A stretch of DNA of 29,820 bases. It comes from a virus. This document shows, one piece after another, positions 6,172 through 12,285 of the stretch. The translations under genes and the position numbers were made by a program. Below the pieces are notes generated by a model. It did no database searches. It was not told where the DNA came from and saw nothing but the letters and a program-made list of their open reading frames with translations. The stretch's first letter is position 1, and each line of letters opens with the position of its first letter. The stretch is taken from positions 1-29,820 of the IMG/VR virus record IMGVR_UViG_3300020419_000063; one strand, written 5' to 3'.

Positions 6172-6467
6172 TGAAAATACTGGTTGCTTTACTCGCATCT
6201 TTAACTGTTGCACCCGCAGCAGAGGCTCTTACTTGGAAGGAATTCTGGGAGCCATTTGTCGAGTATGGCGACCATTATCATTATGAGCGTACACATTACC
6301 ATTATCCTCATCGCTATCCACCTAGACGGTGTATGGAAGAGGTAATCGTAACAGAAAAGATATGGGTACCTGGATACTGGTTATCTAGAGGTCACTATAT
6401 AGAAGGACACTATGAACATCGTGGACGTATTACTACCCAACCTTGTGGTAGACCATACCCACGTTGA
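6171..6467 (+). CDS. Exported His/Tyr-rich protein with WVPGYW motif, 98 aa
   Basis: Residues 1-19 are a clear Sec signal peptide (MKILVALLASLTVAPAAEA) with an AEA cleavage site. The mature part holds a dense His/Tyr/Arg cluster (YGDHYHYERTHYHYPHRYP, about residues 32-50), then KIWVPGYWLSRGHYIEGHY. The latter resembles the W-V-P-G-x-W repeats of bacterial periplasmic proteins of unknown role. C54 and C92 could form one disulphide in the periplasm. The His cluster may bind metal, which is inference. The start is coupled to the gene 32 stop (taATG), odd for an exported protein. A terminator-like hairpin follows. Confidence 0.72.
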   Translation: MKILVALLASLTVAPAAEALTWKEFWEPFVEYGDHYHYERTHYHYPHRYPPRRCMEEVIVTEKIWVPGYWLSRGHYIEGHYEHRGRITTQPCGRPYPR

Positions 6468-6508
6468 CCCATATATTATTTCACTTTCAGTTCACAGAAA
6501 GGTCGAAA

Positions 6509-6545
6509 AAAAACTCGGGGTAAAAATCGCCCTCTAGGGTTTTTC
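6509..6545 (+). terminator. Terminator-like hairpin with T run
   Basis: AAAAACTC (6509-6516) can pair with GGGTTTTT (6537-6544), and the inner GGGG (6517-6520) with CCCT (6530-6533). This leaves a nine-base loop and a three-base bulge. The T run forms the 3' arm. It stands in the only roughly 90-base non-coding gap of this part, directly after the gene 32 transcription unit, as expected for a factor-independent terminator. Confidence 0.5.
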
Positions 6546-6546
6546 A

Positions 6547-6554
6547 TATAAATT
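6547..6554 (+). promoter_or_regulatory. TATAAATT late-like box (weak)
   Basis: TATAAATT differs from the T4 late box by its last base and lies just after the terminator-like hairpin. It is only three bases from ATG 6558, so a transcript started from it would begin at or inside the gene. It may serve the genes further downstream, or be chance. Confidence 0.22.
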
Positions 6555-6557
6555 ATC

Positions 6558-6752
6558 ATGACACACTATAAACCTTATTCCCAAGAATGGCATAGACAAC
6601 GCTATCTCAAAGAAGCACTAGATAAGTACTTTGATGAGTATGTTGAAGTTGACGTCATTTTAGGAGATATACAGGAAATTCTAAAAACTCGCTCAGACGC
6701 TGCAAAAGCAGAATATGAAAAAGTTAGCGAATTGAATGCAAAACTAAAATAG
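6558..6752 (+). CDS. Conserved cyanophage hypothetical protein, 64 aa
   Basis: This is a small helical protein. The N-terminal segment YKPYSQEWHRQRYLKEALDK is strongly patterned, with aromatic and basic residues. A second helix follows, rich in Ala, Glu and Lys (SDAAKAEYEKVSELNAKL). From memory the WHR-x-RYLKEA motif is shared by small proteins in other T4-like cyanophages, but the function is unknown. It is the first gene after the hairpin at 6509-6545 and seems to open a new unit of small genes reading to 7928. No membrane segment or metal motif is seen. Confidence 0.7.
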   Translation: MTHYKPYSQEWHRQRYLKEALDKYFDEYVEVDVILGDIQEILKTRSDAAKAEYEKVSELNAKLK

Positions 6753-6759
6753 AGTTAAA

Positions 6760-7077
6760 ATGCTATCAACCCAATATCGCTTGAGACTTGATAAAGTCTG
6801 CAAACTTATTGTCGAAGGAAAAGACGTAGAGTTAACAGAAATGATATGGGCACAAAAACTAGCAAAATCTAACACCACTGCTGCCACATGGTTGAAACAA
6901 GCACGACTACGAGCAGCAAATCCCGACATGCCGAAGGGAGGGACGGACGATTTTCTTTATAGGATGGGGTTAGGCGAACCCGACCCATCTGACCATAAGA
7001 CTGGGTTCGACAGTGCCGATGATATTAATGATTGGTTCAACCGAGACAAACCTGATGATTGGAGACAACGTGACTAA
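6760..7077 (+). CDS. Conserved cyanophage hypothetical protein, 105 aa
   Basis: The N-terminal half (LSTQYRLRLDKVCKLIVEGK, then IWAQKLAKSNTTAATWLKQAR) is helical and recurs, as far as I remember, in small cyanophage proteins. The second half is rich in Asp, Gly and Trp (GEPDPSDHKTGFDSADD) and probably disordered. I recognise no domain. A GAG before the ATG could serve as a weak ribosome binding site. The end overlaps the next gene by eight bases (GTGACTAA). Confidence 0.68.
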   Translation: MLSTQYRLRLDKVCKLIVEGKDVELTEMIWAQKLAKSNTTAATWLKQARLRAANPDMPKGGTDDFLYRMGLGEPDPSDHKTGFDSADDINDWFNRDKPDDWRQRD

Positions 7078-7324
7078 ACCTGTAGAAAACTACGAGCAAC
7101 TAATTCAGCGTTTTACAAAACGCACAATGCAACTCGTTGCTAGACAAGATGAGTTAAAAGGGTGGTATGAAGAATATGTTAAAAACGAAAATGACCTAAA
7201 ACGTTTAGAAGGGTCAATGCAAGCAATAGAATATGTTGCCTATGGCAAGATGCCTGGGGACGGTAATCATGATAAGTTTAAAGACCATAAACCAGACTAC
7301 GGTAAAATTCCTGAGAGGTATTAA
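7070..7324 (+). CDS. Small coiled-coil protein, 84 aa (GTG start)
   Basis: Of the in-frame starts (ATG 7055, GTG 7070), I choose the GTG. GGAG at 7061-7064 lies five bases before it, and GTGACTAA gives the eight-base overlap seen elsewhere in the window. The product is highly charged and helical (ENYEQLIQRFTKRTMQL, then ELKGWYEEYVKNENDLKRLE), so a coiled coil over about residues 5-55 is likely, with a polar C-terminus. The function is unknown. The stop shares one base with the next ATG. Confidence 0.62.
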   Translation: MTKPVENYEQLIQRFTKRTMQLVARQDELKGWYEEYVKNENDLKRLEGSMQAIEYVAYGKMPGDGNHDKFKDHKPDYGKIPERY

Positions 7325-7611
7325 TGCTATCATTCTTATTCACAGCAGCAGGGTTTTTAAACCTGTTGTTTTATATCTTTGCTATTGGTTTTGTAATTTC
7401 ACTGATACTAGAGCAGATATTAAAGGTTAGACCCTTATCTGTTGATGCATCAATGAATGAAAGAAATCAATACATTGTGCAAACCAATAGAAAATACTGT
7501 TGGAGACAAGCATGGGTAACCAATATTTACTGGTTTCTATGTAATGTAGGTCTATATTTTATATCAAGGAATATGGCAACACCAACAGATAACTTCTGGA
7601 ACGGAATATGA
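7324..7611 (+). CDS. Two-helix membrane protein, 95 aa
   Basis: Hydrophobic helices at about residues 3-32 (FTAAGFLNLLFYIFAIGFVI) and 65-82 (VTNIYWFLCNVGLYFIS) flank a basic, polar loop. This is a small integral membrane protein. It is coupled to the gene before it (taATG) and overlaps the following membrane gene by four bases (ATGA), so the two are probably made together. A holin-like or other envelope role can be proposed from size and topology alone, but nothing specific supports it. The real phage holin is not otherwise visible here. Confidence 0.68.
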   Translation: MLSFLFTAAGFLNLLFYIFAIGFVISLILEQILKVRPLSVDASMNERNQYIVQTNRKYCWRQAWVTNIYWFLCNVGLYFISRNMATPTDNFWNGI

Positions 7612-7928
7612 TTTTTTGGATTGGATTCACCCTTATGGTATTAAATGAGGGTTTTGTTATGATGAGACATGTATCTCCTTTCTTTGATAATCTAAGAAAG
7701 AAGGTAATTAAAAAATTAGGTGAGAATCTATGGTATCGTCTTCATGGCACTCTGGACTATACTTGGATAGGTCTCGTAACACTAGGATTAATAGTAAACT
7801 CCGACAGATTAGTGCATTTATACTTTGTAATCGCTTTCTGGGTGTTTTCATTTATTATATTCTACTTACCAAGATGGATAAGGATGGATATTGAGAGTAA
7901 ATCTAGTAACCGCCATAACCACCGCTAG
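7608..7928 (+). CDS. Multi-pass membrane protein, 106 aa
   Basis: Three hydrophobic stretches are visible: residues 1-19, about 51-64 and about 70-88 (LYFVIAFWVFSFIIFYLP). A basic amphipathic segment lies between them (FFDNLRKKVIKKLGENLWYR). It starts in an ATGA overlap with the preceding membrane gene. Its last 26 bases lie antisense to the end of gene 53, so the C-terminal SSNRHNHR is encoded opposite the Gly/Tyr end of gp53. This marks the convergence point of the two transcription directions. The family is unknown to me. Confidence 0.66.
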   Translation: MIFWIGFTLMVLNEGFVMMRHVSPFFDNLRKKVIKKLGENLWYRLHGTLDYTWIGLVTLGLIVNSDRLVHLYFVIAFWVFSFIIFYLPRWIRMDIESKSSNRHNHR

Positions 7929-8862
7929 AACCACTACTTCCACTGCTACTGCTACTGGAAGATGATGATGAGGATGAAGATGTATCCTCTGTATTAGACG
8001 CTGTTTCCGTAATCGCTGTATTAGTCGATGTGGAGGCAGCGTTTGTTGATGTACTTGTAGTTACTGTTGTGCTACCGTCAGCAAGTTGCTGTCCTTCGTC
8101 AATCGTTGCACCTGAGGTATCAACTGTAATATTTCCAAAGTCTTGTTGGACTGCAAAGTCAACTGAAGAGGTTTGACCAATATTCGTGGAATATGTAGGT
8201 TTGACAGGTATAAAGTTTTCTTTGATAGCATCCGTAGTTTTCTTGAAACCAGTATTAGGGTCAACTTCTCGAGAATCATCATATTCGACAAGTTGCTGAA
8301 ATTCCTCTAAGAATGTTGCTAAGTATGGTTTGCGTAAAATGTAAATATTACGTTTAAAGTCATTTTGAGCAGATTCATACTCATAATTCGTAATAGGGTG
8401 AATCAAATCTGCAGTTGCAACCATTGTGCCATCTGGACGTCTATATGTCCAGTTGTAAGGTATTGTCAATCCTGCTTTTAATACAATATTACCTCTACCG
8501 TCTTTTATAGTTTTAGTCTCGTGGTGATGTATTCCTTCTGGTGACGTATATTTAGAAACGCAATACTTATATAATTCGTCTTCAGTCATAGGCCACTCAT
8601 CATATATGTTAACGATATTATTTGTCATCATAACAACCCAATCATACTGTGGGTCATCATAAAACTTTTGACTTACGTTATCAGGTCTCTCATTATTAAC
8701 TATAGTATACTGAGTAAAACCAGTAACTAAACCCTCTACATCTTCTCGTATCTTAACTCTACGAAAAAGATTCTTAGTTAATATATGAGGGTCAACGTTA
8801 TTTTGACGATAAGTTGACGTCCTTACATATACATTAGGTAGATATGAAAAATAATTACTCAT
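7903..8862 (-). CDS. 53: Baseplate wedge protein gp53 with Ser-rich tail
   Basis: The first 190 or so residues match T4-like gp53, a wedge protein of the tail baseplate: SNYFSYLPNVYVRTSTYR, LFRRVKIRED, and the typical YDDPQYDWVVMMTNNIVNIYDEWP. At 319 aa it is much longer than T4 gp53 (about 196 aa). The extra part, from about residue 225, is Ser/Thr/Gly-rich and ends in 13 serines (295-307) followed by GSSGSSGGYGGY. The serines use both TCN and AGY codons, so this is not a simple DNA slippage repeat. The gene is on the minus strand and starts in an ATGA overlap with gene 48. Confidence 0.88.
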   Translation of the reverse strand: MSNYFSYLPNVYVRTSTYRQNNVDPHILTKNLFRRVKIREDVEGLVTGFTQYTIVNNERPDNVSQKFYDDPQYDWVVMMTNNIVNIYDEWPMTEDELYKYCVSKYTSPEGIHHHETKTIKDGRGNIVLKAGLTIPYNWTYRRPDGTMVATADLIHPITNYEYESAQNDFKRNIYILRKPYLATFLEEFQQLVEYDDSREVDPNTGFKKTTDAIKENFIPVKPTYSTNIGQTSSVDFAVQQDFGNITVDTSGATIDEGQQLADGSTTVTTSTSTNAASTSTNTAITETASNTEDTSSSSSSSSSSSSSGSSGSSGGYGGY

Positions 8863-9896
8863 TGTTTCGTTACATCCATAGTTGTTTTCTGTCCTCTGGT
8901 ATTGTAACCATAACTCTCGCGAGTAAGAAGAGATGTCTCTTTGAATGAAAGACTTAGGTTGTATGCTACAGGACCAAAGTCATATGTGTCATTCTTAGGG
9001 TCATTTGTCTTAAGGGATGCATACGGACCATATGGAGATAAATCAACGTCCATATTAGACAAAACCATCTTTGCAGGGAATGTCATAATTTTTTGTAAAA
9101 CACCTTTATTACCAGAGCCCTTTGATGGATATAAAGTCTCCTCTTCTTCTGAAGTCACAAGTCTTACTATTTCTACTCTAAAGTAATCAGGTATAGTTAA
9201 CCAGTTATCACCATCCCTACCTGGGAGCATAGAAACACGGAAAGATTCTATAATATCAGTTACAGTCTTGACATCTGATGGGTTTTTAGGTGCAAATATG
9301 AAATCAAACTTATGACTTCTAAACTCCATACCTTGAAACACAGTTTCTTCATATGGGTTGAATACTTTACCTGTTGCTAATGCAGCGAGACCTTGACCAT
9401 CTATTCCTCCACCACCACCAAATTTAAGGAGTTTATTGATTGCACCAGCTCCAAGATTAAATCCTGCCATTGGAACACCAGATTTTGCCATGTTTTTAAC
9501 TGTATCACCAAAGTCATCTGGTAATCCACCTTCCGAAATAGCATCTTGGGTTGCTGCTACAGCTTCCCCACCTAGAGGTCCTAACTTCACACCATTATAT
9601 TTTGCTTGATATCCTTCTTTCAACTTATTGGGCAAATATAGATATATACTTTGCTTTACCGTATCAGTATTTGCATTATTGTTTTTTAAGTAGTTATAAC
9701 TACTGTTATTGCCTTCTTTGGGGTCATAAATAGTAATCTTAAGGTAGTCTACTACCTCAGTTCCATTCATTTTATCTTTTGAAATGGAATTTGCAGCACT
9801 TTTATCGTTTGCACCATAAGGTTTGCTACGAGGAAACACTAAAGTGTCTTTCGTAACAGTGCCTTGAGCGGGGTTAGACCAATTTCCTACTGCCAT
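8859..9896 (-). CDS. 48: Baseplate tail-tube cap gp48
   Basis: gp48 forms the platform on the baseplate hub from which the tail tube grows. The 345-aa protein shows the recognisable block NPYEETVFQGMEFRSHKFDF-IFAPKNP, followed by a helix (DVKTVTDIIESFRVSMLPG) and a strand set (YFRVEIVRL...FPAKMVLSNMDVDLSPYGPYA), which is the tube-like core fold. An internal Gly-rich stretch (KFGGGGGIDGQG) separates it from the N-terminal part. Gene 48 is the first gene of the minus-strand pair 48-53. A CATAAATA box on the same strand lies five bases before its ATG. Confidence 0.85.
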   Translation of the reverse strand: MAVGNWSNPAQGTVTKDTLVFPRSKPYGANDKSAANSISKDKMNGTEVVDYLKITIYDPKEGNNSSYNYLKNNNANTDTVKQSIYLYLPNKLKEGYQAKYNGVKLGPLGGEAVAATQDAISEGGLPDDFGDTVKNMAKSGVPMAGFNLGAGAINKLLKFGGGGGIDGQGLAALATGKVFNPYEETVFQGMEFRSHKFDFIFAPKNPSDVKTVTDIIESFRVSMLPGRDGDNWLTIPDYFRVEIVRLVTSEEEETLYPSKGSGNKGVLQKIMTFPAKMVLSNMDVDLSPYGPYASLKTNDPKNDTYDFGPVAYNLSLSFKETSLLTRESYGYNTRGQKTTMDVTKQ

Positions 9897-9901
9897 TTTA
9901 T

Positions 9902-9909
9902 TATTTATG
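9902..9909 (-). promoter_or_regulatory. CATAAATA late promoter for genes 48-53
   Basis: On the minus strand the sequence reads CATAAATAATAAAATGG, a seven-of-eight match to TATAAATA. It overlaps the ATG of the plus-strand gene 4 (9907). T4-type start sites fall about six bases after the box, so the gene 48 message would begin at or next to its ATG, with no room for a ribosome binding site. Confidence 0.5.
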
Positions 9910-10341
9910 TCTTATTCGGGGAAATACAAACCAACCAACAGATTCAAATACAAAGGTGACCCGACTAATATTATTTATAGGAGTTTGTGGGAAAGAAAGT
10001 TTATGGTCTGGTGTGATAAAAACGAAAACGTATTGGAGTGGGGGAGTGAAGAAATTATCATACCTTATATCAGTCCTGTTGATAGGAGGGTTCATCGCTA
10101 TTTCCCAGACTTTTATGTCAGAGCAAGAACTAAAACTGGGAGGACGGAGAAGTTTATTATTGAGGTCAAGCCTAGTAAGCAGACGTCACCTCCCAAAAAA
10201 CAACGCAAAGTTACAAAGAAATATCTAACAGAAATCAAAACATATGCTGTAAATGAAGCAAAATGGAAAGCAGCAGTCGATTATTGTAAAGACCGTCGCA
10301 TGCAATTTAAGATACTCACTGAATTTGAATTAAAGGTATGA
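9907..10341 (+). CDS. 4: Head completion protein gp4 (nuclease-like fold)
   Basis: The 144-aa product has the features of T4 gp4 (also called gp50/65), which is added to DNA-filled heads before tail joining. They are FKYKGDPTNIIYRSLWERKFM, VLEWGSEEIIIPY, RYFPDFYVR and EKFIIEVKPS. The acidic and basic residues E29, D68, E86 and K88 fall where TnsA/PD-(D/E)XK nucleases hold their metal site, so cleavage or trimming of the packaged DNA end is plausible. The gene starts ten bases from the divergent gene 48, and its stop overlaps the next ATG (ATGA). Confidence 0.85.
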   Translation: MSYSGKYKPTNRFKYKGDPTNIIYRSLWERKFMVWCDKNENVLEWGSEEIIIPYISPVDRRVHRYFPDFYVRARTKTGRTEKFIIEVKPSKQTSPPKKQRKVTKKYLTEIKTYAVNEAKWKAAVDYCKDRRMQFKILTEFELKV

Positions 10342-10808
10342 CTGTATTCTCAGACATAAAAGACACGACAGGGGGTCAAGCCAAGTCAAAAGATTGGTAT
10401 CGTGCACAGTTGGTGAGTAAACTCGAACCACAGAGTGGTATTCTTGCAGTAGGTGATATTATATTCTACAGATATGCTGCTCAGACAGAACTTTTACCTT
10501 TCTATGATACATATCCTATGACACTTGTAAGTGACGTAGACTATAATAAGAGACAGTTTTCGGGTGGAAATTTACATTATTTACGTCCATCAGTCAGGCA
10601 GGGAGTGGCATCTTCATGGTCATCAGGCACACAAGCATATCCTAAGCGTTGCCACCATAAATACTTTATGTCAACAGCTACAAATATTTACATAGTGCCA
10701 AAAGAGCAACTTGCCAACTTCATACCATTACCAGTGGAGCAATTTGTTAGGGATGTCATGGGTCGCATCGTTGAAATCCCAAGTAGTTTTATATGGAGTA
10801 GAGTCTAA
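10338..10808 (+). CDS. Conserved virion-associated hypothetical protein, 156 aa
   Basis: No named domain is recognised. The pattern VGDIIFYRYAAQTELLPFYD-TYPMTLV is the most distinctive part and recurs, as I recall, in T4-like marine phages in head and tail-gene neighbourhoods. It looks like a small beta-rich protein (SH3 or OB-like barrel). A position between gp4 and gp54 suggests a role in head-tail or baseplate completion. Homology to T4 gp2 (DNA end protector) cannot be shown from sequence by eye. The start is an ATGA overlap with an AAAGG site just upstream. CATAAATA at 10656-10663 lies inside it but is not counted as a promoter. Confidence 0.7.
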   Translation: MTVFSDIKDTTGGQAKSKDWYRAQLVSKLEPQSGILAVGDIIFYRYAAQTELLPFYDTYPMTLVSDVDYNKRQFSGGNLHYLRPSVRQGVASSWSSGTQAYPKRCHHKYFMSTATNIYIVPKEQLANFIPLPVEQFVRDVMGRIVEIPSSFIWSRV

Positions 10809-11551
10809 TGTCAGCTAATTCATTTGTCAGATTTAAAGACCAAGTGATGTCGGGGTATAAAACCCCATCAAAGTCCAATCTATTCTCATTGCAGATGACA
10901 ATACCACCGAGTGTTGCTCTAAAAGAAAGTGTATTTGGGACACAAAGGCAAACACAGGAGCACTATGATGCAATAAATTACTTTGCAAGTAGTGTAACAG
11001 TACCTGGTAGGAGAGTTACAACCAGTGAGGTTAGAGATGTTGGTGTTTCACGTAAATATGCTACTAACACAGCATTTGGTGATTTACAGGTAGAGTTTTT
11101 AGTAACAAGAGACCAATATCATCGTGACTTCTTTGAGACATGGATGCAGACTACAGCATCAGACCAAGAAAATAGAGTAGGTTTGTATGAGGAATATACA
11201 TCTACAATTCAAGTATTAAAGTGGGAGAATGGGTCAAATATTGTATATGAGGCTCCAAACATACCATATAAAAACACAAAAACAAGATTAAATCGCTCAT
11301 CTGCAGTATGGCAGATATATGGTGCATTCCCATATGATATGTCTGAGCAGAATTTTAATAACGGACCTGCAGATTTAGTCTTACTTAAAGTTAACTTCTT
11401 CTTTGAAAGGTATAGATTTGACAAAGTTGGTAATCGTACTGTACAATTTGGAAAAACACTTAACGATATAACAGTAAGTAATACGGATGATATTGCAGGA
11501 AAACTAGGATTTGTCTTAGAGCAGAAAGATTCCGCCCAAGTGGGTGTCTAA
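10808..11551 (+). CDS. 54: Baseplate tail-tube initiator gp54 (gp19-type fold)
   Basis: The 247-aa product has the tail-tube fold of the gp19 family: YFASSVTVPGRRVTTSEVRD, then ATNTAFGDLQVEFLVTRDQY and HRDFFETWM, ending with a strand DLVLLKVNFFFERY. In T4, gp54 sits on gp48 and starts tube polymerisation. Assignment as gp54 rather than the main tube protein gp19 rests on length (gp19 is shorter) and on its place beside gp48 and gp4. The start overlaps the previous stop (taATG). Its stop TAA is part of a CTAAATAA box that may drive gene 26. Confidence 0.72.
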   Translation: MSANSFVRFKDQVMSGYKTPSKSNLFSLQMTIPPSVALKESVFGTQRQTQEHYDAINYFASSVTVPGRRVTTSEVRDVGVSRKYATNTAFGDLQVEFLVTRDQYHRDFFETWMQTTASDQENRVGLYEEYTSTIQVLKWENGSNIVYEAPNIPYKNTKTRLNRSSAVWQIYGAFPYDMSEQNFNNGPADLVLLKVNFFFERYRFDKVGNRTVQFGKTLNDITVSNTDDIAGKLGFVLEQKDSAQVGV

Positions 11552-11555
11552 ATAA
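11548..11555 (+). promoter_or_regulatory. CTAAATAA late-type promoter of the gene 26 cluster
   Basis: The same CTAAATAA box as before gene 32 starts here, using the stop codon of gene 54 as its TAA. The gene 26 ATG lies 20 bases downstream, a usual leader length for T4-type late promoters. It could drive the long tail operon through to gene 5. Confidence 0.5.
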
Positions 11556-11575
11556 AATTATAGTTATGATTAATT

Positions 11576-12280
11576 ATGCCTTTACCTAAACTATCGATAC
11601 CTGAGTATGAGATGAAGTTGCCTGTCACAGGCACAAACGTTACATACCGACCTTTCCTTGTGAAAGAGGAAAAACTACTTTACCTAGCAATGGAGTCGCA
11701 AGACAACAAGCAAATGGTCAAAGCGGTTAAAACTATTATCAAAAACTGCACAAATCTAAAGAGTAATGTTGATAAACTTGCTACTTTTGAGATTGAATAC
11801 ATTTTCCTCCGTATCAGAGCAAAAGCAGTTGGTGAATTGAGTGAATTTAAAATCACTGCACCTGATGATGACGAAACACAGATAACAGTTGAAATCCCTC
11901 TAGAAGAAGTTGAAGTCTCAATTCCTGATGGTCATGACAAGAAAATCAAATTAGATGATAAACTTGGTATTGTTATGAAGTATCCTTCACTGGATGCGTT
12001 TATTCAACAGAATATGAGTGAAAACCCATCTGTTGAAGACATTTTTGAAATGGCAGCATCATGTATTGACCAAGTATATGATGATGAAGAGGTTTATGAC
12101 TCATTTTCTCACAAAGAAGCACTAGATTTTCTAGAAAACATGAATTCTGAGCAGTTTGCTAAAGTGCAAGGTTTCTTTGAAACCATGCCAAAACTATCTC
12201 ATACCATTGAAGTATATAATCCAAAGACTAAAGTCAAAAGTGAAGTAGTGTTAGAAGGGTTAGCGTCTTTTTTCGAGTAG
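11576..12280 (+). CDS. 26: gp26, baseplate hub / tail assembly chaperone
   Basis: The product (234 aa in frame 0) follows the gp26 pattern: PLPKLSIPEYEMKLPVTG, YRPFLVKEEKLLYLAMES, then FEIEYIFLRIRAKAVGE and a C-terminal VVLEGLASFFE. T4 gp26 was placed with the baseplate hub genes. Later work on tail assembly places this type of protein with chaperones of the tape measure. This position, directly before a short ORF and two tape-measure-like genes, agrees with that. The last codons TCT TTT TTC GAG TAG contain T TTT TTC in the phase required for a -1 frameshift, which would extend the protein to about 298 aa. The gene follows a CTAAATAA promoter. Confidence 0.85.
   Translation: MPLPKLSIPEYEMKLPVTGTNVTYRPFLVKEEKLLYLAMESQDNKQMVKAVKTIIKNCTNLKSNVDKLATFEIEYIFLRIRAKAVGELSEFKITAPDDDETQITVEIPLEEVEVSIPDGHDKKIKLDDKLGIVMKYPSLDAFIQQNMSENPSVEDIFEMAASCIDQVYDDEEVYDSFSHKEALDFLENMNSEQFAKVQGFFETMPKLSHTIEVYNPKTKVKSEVVLEGLASFFE
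12268..12274 (+). other. Probable -1 programmed frameshift site (T TTT TTC)
   Basis: The heptamer matches X XXY YYZ with the zero frame reading TTT TTC, two codons before the TAG of gene 26 (12278-12280). After a -1 slip the frame continues CGA GTA GCA TTA ATG without a stop and enters the 61-aa ORF at 12286 in its own frame. The fusion would be 233 plus 65 residues. It is placed as in lambda G/GT and similar tail chaperone pairs. Confidence 0.6.
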
Positions 12281-12285
12281 CATTA

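Noticed and set aside
7928-7985. Serine run of gp53 as a DNA microsatellite that switches phase
   Set aside because: The codons are mixed (TCT, TCA, TCC, AGT, AGC), so there is no long uniform repeat for slippage.
9551-9733. Plus-strand open frame opposite gene 48
   Set aside because: Antisense to a strongly supported gene, no ribosome binding site, composition of a shadow frame.
10656-10663. CATAAATA inside the 156-aa gene, as a late promoter for gp54
   Set aside because: It lies about 145 bases upstream of gene 54 within coding sequence; seven-base AT motifs are expected several times by chance in this AT-rich window.
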